Source: Clostridia bacterium
GTDB lineage: Bacteria; Bacillota; Clostridia; TANB77; CAG-465
NCBI GenBank assembly: GCA_900772475.1
Contig: CAAHEI010000062.1
Coordinates: forward strand, 1-56,228
Direction: 5' to 3'
DNA length: 56,228 bases
Part shown: piece after piece, positions 43,489-52,804 of the stretch
How positions within the stretch are numbered: the stretch's first letter is position 1
How the letters are laid out: the number at the start of each line of letters is the position of its first letter
Program-made: the position numbers and the translations under genes
The notes under the pieces: model-generated
Seen by the model: only the letters and a program-made list of their open reading frames with translations
The model's database searches: none
What the model was told of the DNA's origin: nothing

Positions 43489-45873
43489 ATGTTTATTTCA
43501 ATTAATTGGATAAGAGATTTCGTAAACTTAGATGGAATTGATATAAAGGATTTAATATATAAATTTACAATGTCTACAGCTGAAGTTGAAGGAATTATTG
43601 AATATGGAAAAAATACAAGAGATGTAGTTGTTGCTAAAGTTTTATCTGTAGAGAATGTGGAAAATTCAAAAAAACTACATAAATTAGTTGTAGATATTGG
43701 AGATAAAAAAGTAAATTGCATTTGTGGAGCACCTAATGTAAAAGTGGGAATAAAGGTTGTATTTGCTAAAGAAGGAAGTTTAGTTAATGGTTTAAGTATA
43801 ACAAAAACAACAATTGCAGGTCATGAAAGCTCTGGAATGTGTTTATCTGAAAAAGAACTTGGTATTAGTGATGATAACTCTGGAATTATGATTTTAGACG
43901 ATAAATATAACATTGGAGAAGATATAAAAAATATAATACCTATTGACGATATAATATATGAAATTGATAATAAATCCCTTACAAATAGACCAGATTTATG
44001 GGGACATTATGGGATAGCAAGAGAAATTGCTGCAATTACAAATAGAAAGCTAAAACCTTTAGAAGTAGAAAATTTAGATAAATATAACGATTTAAAGAAA
44101 TTAGATATAAACATTGAAGATAGTAATCTTTGCTATAGATATACAGGACTTACTATAGACAATGTAAATAAAAAGACATCTTCATATAAAATGAAAACAA
44201 GACTTACATATTGTGGACTTAGACCTATTAGTCTTTTAGTTGATATGACAAACTATATTATGCTTGAACTTGGTCAACCAATGCATGCTTTTGATAAAGA
44301 ATTTATTAAGAAAATAAATGTAAAAACATTAAAAAATGATGAAGAGTTTGTTACACTTGATGGAAATAAAAGGAGTTTAAAACAGGGAACTCTTATGATA
44401 TATAACGAAAACAAACCAGTAGCTATTGCAGGAGTTATGGGTGGAGAAAATACACAGATTACTGATGCGACTACTTCATTATTCTTAGAATCTGCAAACT
44501 TTAATGCTGTAAGTGTAAGAAAAACAGCAAGTGCTATAGCTTTAAGAACAGATGCTAGTGCAAGATATGAAAAAACTCTTGATCCAGAACTTACAAAGCT
44601 TGCAATAGAAAGATTTGTAAAAGTACTAAAAGATGAAGATGATGATATCAAAGTGTCTTCAAGCCTTTCTGATGTATATGTAAATAAATATCCTGTAATC
44701 ACTATAGATATTTCAAGAGAATATATTAACAAAAAAATTGGCGTTAATTTCTCAGATGAAATGATAGAAAAAGTTCTTACATCTTTATACTTTAAAATTA
44801 TTGAAAATAAAAACGGAAACTTTAAGATTGAAGTACCAAGTTTTAGAGCAACAAAGGATGTTTCAGGCAAGGCTGATATTATAGAAGAAATTTCAAGAAT
44901 ATATGGATATGATAATATTGTTCCACAAACAAATTTATGGAAGGTTGAACCTGTAAAAGAAGATAGTTTAAGAGAGCTAGAATATAATATTAAAACTTTA
45001 CTTGCACAAAAGTATGGAATGTCTGAGGTTCACAGTTACGTATGGTATGATACTAAATTAAATAGTGAGCTTGGTATAGAGGTACATGATAATTTAAAAA
45101 TAGTAAATGGACTTAGTAAATTAGATAGTACTTTAAGATATAATATGGTTCCAACTATGTTATACGCTATATACAAAAACATTAAAAACTTTGATGAAAT
45201 AGGTGTGTTTGAAATTGGTAGAACCTTTGATTACAAGGAAAAAGGAAAAGACTGTGTAGAAAATAAAGTTTTAGGAATAGGAAAATCAAGTATTTCAAAA
45301 ACTGAAGAAGAATTAATGTTTGAAGTAAAATCAATGATAGAAAATATTTCAAATATAAACAAACACGTAAGTTTGAACTATGTATGTAACTCTAAATTTG
45401 ATGATAATTTTATACATCCAGTAAATTCATATGAAGTAAAGTATGGAGATGAATGTTTAGGATATATCTCAGTTTTAAATCCAAGAATTAAAGATGCTAT
45501 AAATAAAAAATCAAATATTGTTGTAGCCCAGATTAATATTGATACGTTAGATAAAATAAAATATTTAGATATACAATATGAAGAAATAAGTAAATATCAA
45601 ACTGTTGATTTTGATTTATCTATTATAGTTGATAAAAATGTTTCATATTTTGAAATCGAAAAAGTAATAAAAGATGCAAATATGCAATATTTGAAATCAT
45701 ATAGTTTAATTGATGTATATGAGAATGAAGAAAAATTAAAAGGCAAGAAAAATATAACTGTAAGGGTAAATATAGGTGCTAATGACAAGACACTTACTAA
45801 AGATGAAATAGATATGGAAAGAAATCAGTTAATAACAAATATGAAAAAATATAATATGATCGTTAATAGTTAA
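43489..45873 (+). CDS. pheT: Phenylalanyl-tRNA synthetase beta subunit
   Basis: A 794-aa subunit: EMAP/tRNA-binding domain (about 40-150, VENSKKLHKLVVDIGDKKVNCICGAPNVK), B3/B4 editing domain (SSYKMKTRLTYCGLRPISLLVDMTNYIMLELGQPMHAFD), B5 repeat, catalytic-like domain (IGRTFDYKEKG) and C-terminal FDX-ACB anticodon-binding domain (KYQTVDFDLSIIVDKNVSYFEIEKVI). It forms the alpha2-beta2 enzyme with PheS. Confidence 0.98.
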   Translation: MFISINWIRDFVNLDGIDIKDLIYKFTMSTAEVEGIIEYGKNTRDVVVAKVLSVENVENSKKLHKLVVDIGDKKVNCICGAPNVKVGIKVVFAKEGSLVNGLSITKTTIAGHESSGMCLSEKELGISDDNSGIMILDDKYNIGEDIKNIIPIDDIIYEIDNKSLTNRPDLWGHYGIAREIAAITNRKLKPLEVENLDKYNDLKKLDINIEDSNLCYRYTGLTIDNVNKKTSSYKMKTRLTYCGLRPISLLVDMTNYIMLELGQPMHAFDKEFIKKINVKTLKNDEEFVTLDGNKRSLKQGTLMIYNENKPVAIAGVMGGENTQITDATTSLFLESANFNAVSVRKTASAIALRTDASARYEKTLDPELTKLAIERFVKVLKDEDDDIKVSSSLSDVYVNKYPVITIDISREYINKKIGVNFSDEMIEKVLTSLYFKIIENKNGNFKIEVPSFRATKDVSGKADIIEEISRIYGYDNIVPQTNLWKVEPVKEDSLRELEYNIKTLLAQKYGMSEVHSYVWYDTKLNSELGIEVHDNLKIVNGLSKLDSTLRYNMVPTMLYAIYKNIKNFDEIGVFEIGRTFDYKEKGKDCVENKVLGIGKSSISKTEEELMFEVKSMIENISNINKHVSLNYVCNSKFDDNFIHPVNSYEVKYGDECLGYISVLNPRIKDAINKKSNIVVAQINIDTLDKIKYLDIQYEEISKYQTVDFDLSIIVDKNVSYFEIEKVIKDANMQYLKSYSLIDVYENEEKLKGKKNITVRVNIGANDKTLTKDEIDMERNQLITNMKKYNMIVNS

Positions 45874-45927
45874 AAGACATTAATGCAACATAGCAAATTA
45901 TAACTTACAAAAATATATATTAACAAA

Positions 45928-45964
45928 AAATACATCTCAAGATATTTACTCTTGAGATGTATTT
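45928..45964. terminator. Bidirectional terminator after pheT
   Basis: AAATACATCTCAAGA (45928-45942) and TCTTGAGATGTATTT (45950-45964) form a 15-bp perfect stem with a 7-nt loop between convergent genes. Confidence 0.85.
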
Positions 45965-45967
45965 AAA

Positions 45968-46336
45968 TTAAGAATTTTTTTTACCAAGGTAAAAGATTTT
46001 TCCTTGTGAAACTTCACAAAAATCAAGAATTTTTTGTGAGATTTCATTTGGTGTATACACTCTTACTTTGTAAGGGAAATACTGGTTATAACAAATTTCC
46101 AAGTTCAAGATATTATTTATATCTTTTTTTGCAAAACTAATTAAAAGTTGTTCCGCAATAAATTCTTCAATTTCAAAGTTTTCAAAATTTGGAACGTGAT
46201 TTGCAACAAAAGATGTAAAATCTGTTAAGGCAAGTTTTAGTAATTTATCATCCTTTACTCGAAAATCAAACCTTTTTTCAGGATCCTTCGGTATAATGGT
46301 ATACTGAAGTGGTCCTTTTTGTCCCTGCTGAAACAT
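45968..46336 (-). CDS. Unknown 122-aa protein
   Basis: The product begins MFQQGQKGPLQYTIIPKDPEK and contains a helical middle (LLKLALTDFTSFVANHVPNFENFEIEEFIAEQLL) and a C-terminal beta part (YFPYKVRVYTPNEISQKIL). No family recognised. ATG 46336 is chosen because AAAGG abuts the upstream ATG 46345 but is 8 nt from this one. A 13-bp palindrome near the -10 region of its promoter suggests repression. Confidence 0.65.
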   Translation of the reverse strand: MFQQGQKGPLQYTIIPKDPEKRFDFRVKDDKLLKLALTDFTSFVANHVPNFENFEIEEFIAEQLLISFAKKDINNILNLEICYNQYFPYKVRVYTPNEISQKILDFCEVSQGKIFYLGKKNS

Positions 46337-46386
46337 AAAATTCATCCTTTCAAAAAATATTTATTAAGCAAAATCTACTTAACATA

Positions 46387-46408
46387 ATTATACCATACTT
46401 GTCAAGTA
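46387..46408 (-). promoter_or_regulatory. Palindromic operator adjacent to the -10 box of the 46336 gene
   Basis: A minus-strand TATAAT (46392-46387) is preceded 3 nt upstream by TACTTGACAAGTA (46408-46396), a 6-1-6 palindrome between the -35 and -10 regions. A repressor binding here would block RNA polymerase. Confidence 0.5.
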
Positions 46409-46410
46409 AT

Positions 46411-46434
46411 TAAATTTAAAAGACTTTAAATTTA
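46411..46434 (-). repeat. Inverted repeat upstream of the 46336 gene
   Basis: TAAATTTAAA (46411-46420) and TTTAAATTTA (46425-46434) with AGAC loop, a 10-bp perfect stem of A/T only. It borders the operator. Confidence 0.4.
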
Positions 46435-46678
46435 ATTTTTGATTTATAATTTTCTTTATAATATAACAAATATGTCGAACTTTTAAGGGAGAATTTGTAT
46501 AGAAATAAACAAAGAAAAATAATGAAATTTATGAAAAATGCAGTAAAAAGAAAACAAAGTAATTCATAATATACAAAATACTAGAACTAATGATAAGAAG
46601 TAGTGTGTATGATTATACTAAAGAAGACGTTGAAGAAATATTTTTTGTATTATAGGAAAAATCAATTTTAAGTATAAT

Positions 46679-46740
46679 ATGTTCTATTACCATGCCAAAA
46701 TTTTTACGGCATGGTAATAGAACATATGGAGTATGCTTGT
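46679..46740 (+). repeat. REP-like palindrome, copy 1
   Basis: ATGTTCTATTACCATGCC (46679-46696) and its exact complement (46708-46725) with loop AAAATTTTTAC, followed by a conserved GGAGTATGCTT tail. The same unit occurs near the right end of the window. The intervening 46440-46678 bases hold only short decayed frames (for example IRSSVYDYTKEDVEEIF) and no gene I can support. Confidence 0.75.
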
Positions 46741-46816
46741 TAAAAATACAGTAATGCCTAAAATTGAAGATGAAGAAAATATAAAAGAAAAAGATATTGA
46801 TTTAAGTAATGAATAA
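46733..46816 (+). other. Short decayed ORF after the repeat
   Basis: A 27-codon frame ends KIEDEENIKEKDIDLSNE and starts within the repeat tail. It has no ribosome binding site and looks like the remnant of a longer protein. Confidence 0.3.
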
Positions 46817-46825
46817 TTATTATAG

Positions 46826-46857
46826 AAAGGTCGCTTTAATTTATGGCGGCTTTTTTG
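46826..46857 (+). terminator. Terminator before the gat operon
   Basis: AAAGGTCGC and GCGGCTTTTTT pair (with G-T wobbles) around a TTTAATTTATG loop, then T-rich tract. Confidence 0.75.
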
Positions 46858-46921
46858 ATTTTTTCCTTAAAATATAATGTAAAAAAAATATATAAACTTA
46901 GCACTATCAGTGCATTTTACC

Positions 46922-46950
46922 TTGACTTATTTATCCATTTAAAGTATAAT
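46922..46950 (+). promoter_or_regulatory. Sigma-A promoter of the gatC-gatA-proS-gatB operon
   Basis: TTGACT (46922-46927) and TATAAT (46945-46950), 17-nt spacer, 35 nt upstream of gatC. Confidence 0.85.
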
Positions 46951-46984
46951 AAAAAGGAATTTTTAATTGAATGGAGGAGATAAA

Positions 46985-47272
46985 ATGAGTGTTTCAAAAG
47001 AGGAAGTAAAACATCTTGCAAAATTATCAAGATTAGAATTTGATGATAAAGAACTTGATAAAATAACAAATGATTTATCAAGTATAGTTGAATTTGCAAA
47101 TCAGCTATCAAAGGTTGATGTAGAGGGAGTAAAACCTACTGCACATATTTTGGATATAAAAAATGTATTTAGAGAGGATAATGTAGAAAAATCTTATGAT
47201 AGAGAATTGATATTAAAAAATGCACCAGAAAAAGAAGCTGGATGTGTAAGTGTACCTCAAACTGTAGAATAG
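46985..47272 (+). CDS. gatC: Aspartyl/glutamyl-tRNA amidotransferase subunit C
   Basis: A 95-aa belt subunit of GatCAB: VSKEEVKHLAKLSRLEFDDKELDKI, IVEFANQLSKVDVEGVKPTAH and REDNVEKSYDRE. It stabilises GatA-GatB. ATG 46985 lies after GGAGGA; the track-style longer start is the ribosome binding site. Confidence 0.96.
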   Translation: MSVSKEEVKHLAKLSRLEFDDKELDKITNDLSSIVEFANQLSKVDVEGVKPTAHILDIKNVFREDNVEKSYDRELILKNAPEKEAGCVSVPQTVE

Positions 47273-47282
47273 GAGTGATAAA

Positions 47283-48743
47283 ATGGAACTATATAGTAAA
47301 ACTTTAAGTAGTATAGCAAGTGATATAAAAGAAAAAAAAGTAACTATCAAAGAAGTGTTAGATAGTGTATATAAAAGAATTGAAGAAGTTGAACCAAAAG
47401 TTGGAGCATATATAACTTTAACAAAGACACAAGCATATGAAAGAGCTGAAGAACTTCAAAAAAGATTAGATAATGGAGAAGATATCGGCGTGCTTGGTGG
47501 AGTACCAATTGCAATAAAAGATAACATATGTACTGAAAATGTTAAAACTACATGTGCTTCAAGAATGTTAGAAAATTTTGTACCAATATACAATGCAACA
47601 GTTATTGAAAAACTAAAAGAAGCTGGAGCAATTATGCTTGGTAAAACAAATATGGATGAATTTGCAATGGGATCATCTACAGAAACTTCATACATTAAAA
47701 AGACTGCTAATCCATGGGATGTAAATAGAGTACCAGGTGGATCAAGTGGTGGTAGTGCTGCTGCAGTATCTGCTGATATGGCGTATGCTGCTTTAGGTTC
47801 AGATACAGGTGGATCTATAAGACAACCAGCATCATATTGTAGTGTTGTAGGTTTAAAGCCAACTTACGGATTAATATCAAGATATGGATTAATTGCTTTT
47901 GCATCATCTCTTGATCAAATAGGACCTTTTGCAAAAACTGTTGAGGATTCAGCATTAATGCTAAATGTAATAGCAGGCCATGATAGTAAAGATACTACAT
48001 CTGCAGATTTAGAAAAGAAAGATTATACAAAGGCTTTGGTAAATAGTGTAAAAGGAATGAATATAGCTGTACCATCAGATTTTGTAAATGATGGAATAAA
48101 TGAAGATGTAAAAAAAGCATATGATGCATCTATAAAAACATTAGAAGATTTAGGGGCTAATATTGTAAATGTAAAACTTGAATATGCAAAATATTCTCTT
48201 GCAACATACTACATTATAGCTACAGCTGAAGCATCATCAAACCTTGGAAGATATGATGGAATAAGATACGGACACAGAGCAAAAGAATTTTCTGATTTAA
48301 TTGATTTATATACAAAATCAAGAACTGAAGGTTTTGGTGATGAAGTAAAAAGAAGAATTATGCTAGGTACATATGTATTATCATCAGGATATTACGATGC
48401 ATATTACAAACGTGCACAACAAGTAAGAACACTTATAGTAAATGACTTCAAAAAAGCATTTGAAAGTTGTGATGTAATAATGATACCTACAGCACCTAAT
48501 ACATCATTTAAAATGGGTGAACATTCAACTAACCCACTTGAAATGTATTTGGAAGATATATTTACAGTGCCAGTAAATATTGCAGGATTACCAGCAATAT
48601 CTGTGCCTGGTGGATTTGCATCAAATAATATGCCAATTGGTTTACAATTTATTGCAAAATCATTTGATGAAGAAAGATTGCTTCAAGTTGCATATACATA
48701 TGAGCAAAATACACAGTTTCATGATAAAAAACCTAATATTTAG
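47283..48743 (+). CDS. gatA: Aspartyl/glutamyl-tRNA amidotransferase subunit A
   Basis: A 486-aa amidase-signature enzyme that releases ammonia from glutamine. The Ser-cisSer-Lys catalytic set is visible: IAIKDNICT (Lys), PGGSSGGSAAAVSADM and GSDTGGSIRQPASYCSVVGLKPTYG (Ser). Ammonia passes to GatB to amidate misacylated Glu-tRNA-Gln or Asp-tRNA-Asn. 10 nt after gatC. Confidence 0.97.
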   Translation: MELYSKTLSSIASDIKEKKVTIKEVLDSVYKRIEEVEPKVGAYITLTKTQAYERAEELQKRLDNGEDIGVLGGVPIAIKDNICTENVKTTCASRMLENFVPIYNATVIEKLKEAGAIMLGKTNMDEFAMGSSTETSYIKKTANPWDVNRVPGGSSGGSAAAVSADMAYAALGSDTGGSIRQPASYCSVVGLKPTYGLISRYGLIAFASSLDQIGPFAKTVEDSALMLNVIAGHDSKDTTSADLEKKDYTKALVNSVKGMNIAVPSDFVNDGINEDVKKAYDASIKTLEDLGANIVNVKLEYAKYSLATYYIIATAEASSNLGRYDGIRYGHRAKEFSDLIDLYTKSRTEGFGDEVKRRIMLGTYVLSSGYYDAYYKRAQQVRTLIVNDFKKAFESCDVIMIPTAPNTSFKMGEHSTNPLEMYLEDIFTVPVNIAGLPAISVPGGFASNNMPIGLQFIAKSFDEERLLQVAYTYEQNTQFHDKKPNI

Positions 48744-48755
48744 GAAGGGGATAAT

Positions 48756-50489
48756 ATGTTACAATCAAAACTTATAGCAAATACAAAAAAAGAATGGCCA
48801 AGTGAAGCTTTAGTAAAATCACATGGACTTTTGATAAAGGGTGGATATATAAAGCAAATGGCAAGTGGAATTTATACACTTTTGCCACTTGCAAAAAGGG
48901 TTACATCTAAAATAGAAAATATGATAAGAGAAGAAATGAATAATATTGACTCTCAAGAAATACTTATGCCACTTGTAGCTACAAAAAAACTATGGGATAT
49001 GTCAGGAAGGTATGATAGTGTCGGTTCTGAACTTTTAAGATTTAAAGATAGAAATGATGTTGATATGGTACTTTCAATGACACATGAGGAAGCAACTGTA
49101 TTTTCACTTTTAAATGAGGCAACGTCTTATCAAAAATATCCATTTAGTGTTTATCAAATTCAAACTAAATTTAGAGATGAGGCAAGACCACGTGCAGGTC
49201 TTATCCGTGTTAGAGAATTTACAATGAAAGATGCATATTCTTTTCATACATCAGAAGAAAGCTTAAATGAAGAATATGATAAATTCTATCATGCATATGA
49301 AAACATATATAGAAGAGTTGGTATTCCTGAAACTGTAGCTGTTGCATCTGATACTGGTATGATGGGTGGAAATGGTGCTCATGAATTTATGCTTTTATGT
49401 GATGCTGGGGAAGATAAAATTGTAATATGTAAGGATTGTGGATATAGTGCTAATATGGAAGTTGCATATACAAGTAAATATGATATTTCATCTTCTAAAG
49501 AGGAAACTCTTACTAAAATACATACTCCAGGAATAAAAACAATAGAGGCACTTCATGAGTTTACAGGTATTGATATATCAAAAATGGGTAAAGCAGTTAT
49601 TTATACAAGACTTGACACAAATGAAATTATTGTTGTGTTTATACGTGCTGATAAAGAGGTTAACGAAACAAAACTTCGTAATTTCTTAAAAGTAGATGAT
49701 GAAAAATTAGTACCAAGAAAAGAGGAAAAAGAGGATAATATAACATATGGATTTGTGGGCCCAAAAAATTTAACAAAAAATGCTATAGTTGTATTTGATA
49801 AATCATTGGAAAATGAAAAAAGTCTTGTCTTTGGTGCAAATGAAGTAGACTATCACTATACTGGACTTAGTATTAAAAGAGATATTGGCGATGTAGAGTA
49901 TATTGATGTTGCAAAAGTTTGTGATGATGATTATTGTCCTGTATGTAACAAGAAGTCTTTAAAAATTGAAAAAGGAATTGAAGTAGGGAATATATTTAAA
50001 CTTGGAACAAAATATACAAAAATGATGCAAATGACATATGCAGATGAAAATGAAAAAATTAACAATCCAATAATGGGTTGCTATGGAATTGGAGTTGGAC
50101 GTTTAATGGCTTCAGTTCTAGAAAAAAGAGGGACAGAAATTGCTGTAAATTGGCCTGCAAGTATTGCACCATTTGATATTCATATTTGTCCAATTGACTA
50201 TACTAAAAATGAAGAAGTAAAAGTAGAGAGTGACAAGTTATATTCTACTTTAAAAGAAAGAGGATTTGATGTTTTACTAGATGATAGAAAAAAGAGTGCA
50301 GGAGTTAAATTTAAAGACTCAGATTTAATTGGGGCACCAATTAGAATTGTAATAAGTCCTCGTAACTTAGAAAATAAAAAAGCTGAAGTAAAAATTTCTT
50401 CTGAGGCTGAGGCAAACATTGTTGATTTAAAAGATTTAGTAAGTTATGTAACAAATAAACATGAAGAACTATTAGAGGAGGTAAAATAA
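48756..50489 (+). CDS. proS: Prolyl-tRNA synthetase (bacterial type with editing insertion)
   Basis: A 577-aa class II synthetase: SHGLLIKGGYIKQMASGIYTLLPLAKRV, TKFRDEARPRAGLIRVREFTMKDAYSFH (motif 2), an editing insertion with the YbaK-like fold (GIDISKMGKAVIYTRLDTNEIIVVFIRAD), MGCYGIGVGRLMASVLE (motif 3) and the anticodon-binding domain (WPASIAPFDIHICPIDYTKN). It lies between gatA and gatB, 12 nt after gatA, and overlaps gatB by one base. Confidence 0.97.
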   Translation: MLQSKLIANTKKEWPSEALVKSHGLLIKGGYIKQMASGIYTLLPLAKRVTSKIENMIREEMNNIDSQEILMPLVATKKLWDMSGRYDSVGSELLRFKDRNDVDMVLSMTHEEATVFSLLNEATSYQKYPFSVYQIQTKFRDEARPRAGLIRVREFTMKDAYSFHTSEESLNEEYDKFYHAYENIYRRVGIPETVAVASDTGMMGGNGAHEFMLLCDAGEDKIVICKDCGYSANMEVAYTSKYDISSSKEETLTKIHTPGIKTIEALHEFTGIDISKMGKAVIYTRLDTNEIIVVFIRADKEVNETKLRNFLKVDDEKLVPRKEEKEDNITYGFVGPKNLTKNAIVVFDKSLENEKSLVFGANEVDYHYTGLSIKRDIGDVEYIDVAKVCDDDYCPVCNKKSLKIEKGIEVGNIFKLGTKYTKMMQMTYADENEKINNPIMGCYGIGVGRLMASVLEKRGTEIAVNWPASIAPFDIHICPIDYTKNEEVKVESDKLYSTLKERGFDVLLDDRKKSAGVKFKDSDLIGAPIRIVISPRNLENKKAEVKISSEAEANIVDLKDLVSYVTNKHEELLEEVK

Positions 50490-51925
50490 TGAGAGATGAT
50501 TATGAAGTAGTTATTGGTCTTGAAGTTCATGCTGAACTTTCAACTAATACAAAAATATATTGTAATTGTTCAACAGAGTTTGGAGCTGATCCAAATACTC
50601 ATTGTTGTCCAATTTGTACAGGAATGCCAGGAGTACTTCCTGTACTAAATAAAAAAGTTGTTGAATATGCTGTAAAAGCAGGACTTGCAACAAATTGTGA
50701 AATATCAAGATTTTCTAAGCAAGATAGAAAAAATTATTTTTATCCAGATTTACCAAAAGCATTTCAAACTTCACAATATGATTTACCATTATGTGAACAT
50801 GGATATTTAGAGTTTAACGTTGATGGTTACAAGAAAAAAGTAGGAATTACAAGAATTCATATTGAAGAGGATGCCGGAAAACTTATACATGATGCATATA
50901 CAGGAGCAACTTTAGTTGATATGAATAGATGTGCCGTTCCTTTAATAGAAATAGTGTCAGAACCAGACATAAGAACAGCAGATGAAGCTGTTATGTACAT
51001 GCAAACTTTAAAATCAATACTTGAATATCTTGAAGTATGTGATTGTAAGATGCAAGAAGGATCTTTAAGATGTGATGTAAACCTATCTGTAAGGAAAAAA
51101 GGAAGCACTGAATTTGGTACAAGAACAGAAACTAAGAACTTGAACTCATTTAAATCAATTAAAGATTCTATAGAATTTGAAACAAAAAGACAAATTGAAG
51201 AATTAGAAAATGGTGGAGTTATTTACCAAGAAACAAGAAGATTTGATGATGCAAAAGGTATTGGTTATGCTATGCGTACAAAAGAAGATGCAAATGACTA
51301 TAGATACTTCCCAGAACCAGACCTTGCACCAATTGTTTTATCTGATGAGTATATTGAAAATATAAAAAATAACTTACCAGAACTTCCACATATTAGAAAA
51401 GAAAGATATGTAAAAGAGTATAATCTTCCAGAATATGATGCACAAATTCTTACATCTTCAAAAAATACAGCTAATTTCTTTGAAGAAGCAACAAAGATAT
51501 GTAATAATCCAAAAGCAGTTTCTAACTGGATTATGGTAGATTTTACTAAAAAGTTAAATGATGAAGAAATTGAAATTCAAAATTCAAAAGTAACACCAGA
51601 AAATTTAGCACACTTAGTTGAACTTATAGATAAAGGAACTATTAGTTCAAAAATTGCTAAAAAAGTATTTGATGAAATGTATGAAACAGGAAAAGATGCA
51701 AAGAAAATAGTTGAAGATAACGGTATGACTCAAATGTCTGATGAAGGAGCTATAAAAGAGATAGTTGAAAAGATTGTTGCTGCAAATCCAAAATCAGTTG
51801 AAGATTACAAAGCAGGAAAAGATAGAGCAATAGGCTTCTTAGTTGGTCAAGTTATGAAAGAAACTCATGGTAAAGCAAATCCAGGTATTGTAAATAAATT
51901 CTTACTTGAAATTTTAAATAAATAG
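50489..51925 (+). CDS. gatB: Aspartyl/glutamyl-tRNA amidotransferase subunit B
   Basis: A 478-aa kinase-like subunit that activates and amidates Glu/Asp on tRNA. YEVVIGLEVHAELSTNTKIYC, zinc-type CNCSTEFGADPNTHCCPICTG, SEPDIRTADEA, MQEGSLRCDVNLSVR, RTETKNLNSFKSI and the C-terminal YqeY-like helical domain (KPKSVEDYKAGKDRAIGFLVGQVMKETHGKANP). AGGAGG ribosome binding site inside proS. Confidence 0.97.
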   Translation: MRDDYEVVIGLEVHAELSTNTKIYCNCSTEFGADPNTHCCPICTGMPGVLPVLNKKVVEYAVKAGLATNCEISRFSKQDRKNYFYPDLPKAFQTSQYDLPLCEHGYLEFNVDGYKKKVGITRIHIEEDAGKLIHDAYTGATLVDMNRCAVPLIEIVSEPDIRTADEAVMYMQTLKSILEYLEVCDCKMQEGSLRCDVNLSVRKKGSTEFGTRTETKNLNSFKSIKDSIEFETKRQIEELENGGVIYQETRRFDDAKGIGYAMRTKEDANDYRYFPEPDLAPIVLSDEYIENIKNNLPELPHIRKERYVKEYNLPEYDAQILTSSKNTANFFEEATKICNNPKAVSNWIMVDFTKKLNDEEIEIQNSKVTPENLAHLVELIDKGTISSKIAKKVFDEMYETGKDAKKIVEDNGMTQMSDEGAIKEIVEKIVAANPKSVEDYKAGKDRAIGFLVGQVMKETHGKANPGIVNKFLLEILNK

Positions 51926-51942
51926 AGTATGAGGTGGAATAA

Positions 51943-52440
51943 ATGAAAAAAAGAAACATCATATTGATAATTATTTCTATAGTTCTAGTCATAATTATAG
52001 GTATTGCTTTAGTGGTATTTTTAAATTATAACAATAGTACATCAAATAAAGATGAAAACATTTCTATTTCTTTAGATGAGCTTGATAAAAAAATAGAACA
52101 ATCTAATGAATTTGAATTTTTAAAGATGAATCCTATAACAGATGACGAAGCATCGGCCAAATTTTTAATTGATAAATCTAAAATTAAAAGAATAATTGGA
52201 AGAGAACCTATTGTACATACTAAATCAGGTATGTATGTTGTAATTGAAACAGATTCAGATAACATACAAGATGTAAAACTTGCACTTGAAAGCTATGGTA
52301 GAGAATATGATGAAGAATGGAAATCTTATCTTATAGATCAATACGAATTAGTCAAAAATAGAGAAATTGGTATAAGAGGTAATTATGTATATATGATTGT
52401 TTCTGAAAATCCAGAAAAAGTAATTGACTTGATAAAATAA
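51943..52440 (+). CDS. DUF4358-like membrane-anchored protein
   Basis: A 165-aa protein with one N-terminal membrane helix (ILIIISIVLVIIIGIALVVFL) and an extracellular domain (NPITDDEASAKFLIDKSKIKR, YVVIETDSDNIQDVKLALESY, GNYVYMIVSENPEKV) resembling DUF4358. Function unknown. 17 nt after gatB with GAGGTGG ribosome binding site. Confidence 0.65.
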   Translation: MKKRNIILIIISIVLVIIIGIALVVFLNYNNSTSNKDENISISLDELDKKIEQSNEFEFLKMNPITDDEASAKFLIDKSKIKRIIGREPIVHTKSGMYVVIETDSDNIQDVKLALESYGREYDEEWKSYLIDQYELVKNREIGIRGNYVYMIVSENPEKVIDLIK

Positions 52441-52595
52441 TGAAAATTCATTTGATACAATGTTAACGGTAGTATCTAATGTAAGTTAATACAATGCAAT
52501 AGAAAACGTATATTCAGGAAAGTTTAAGTCACGAAATTTAAAAAATGTTCCAATCATTGCACAGTAAATTAAAAATTGTAAGAAATGATATAACA

Positions 52596-52626
52596 AATAC
52601 ACTTCTATCGTAGGAGTGTATTTGTT
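52596..52626 (+). terminator. Terminator after the DUF4358-like gene
   Basis: AAATACACT (52596-52604) and AGTGTATTT (52615-52623) form a 9-bp stem with loop TCTATCGTAGG. The T-tract is weak. The rest of 52441-52595 shows no ORF or motif I can support. Confidence 0.55.
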
Positions 52627-52698
52627 GCATATATGTATATATATTTATAAAAGTTGTTAAGTAATTTTTAATAGAACTTATAAAATAAAGAAATAATG

Positions 52699-52727
52699 TT
52701 GACAAAATATACATAAATTAGTATAAT
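52699..52727 (+). promoter_or_regulatory. Consensus sigma-A promoter
   Basis: Perfect TTGACA (52699-52704), TATAAT (52722-52727), 17-nt spacer, serving the 184-aa gene. Confidence 0.9.
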
Positions 52728-52736
52728 GTTTTAGAG

Positions 52737-52767
52737 AAAAATTTTGTATCTCTCAAAATTTTGAGAG
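52737..52767 (+). promoter_or_regulatory. Palindromic leader element of the 52805 gene
   Basis: The 5' leader contains CTCTCAAAATTTTGAGAG (52750-52767), an 18-bp perfect palindrome, next to a GAGA...TCTC arm that competes with it. It is either an operator or an RNA hairpin switch. Confidence 0.55.
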
Positions 52768-52804
52768 GACTAAATCACCGTATTTTAATAAGGAGGATTT
52801 TATT

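Noticed and set aside
46440..46678. Short ORFs between the 46336 gene and the palindrome
   Set aside because: Fewer than 30 codons each, with broken frames. They look like remnants and cannot be assigned.
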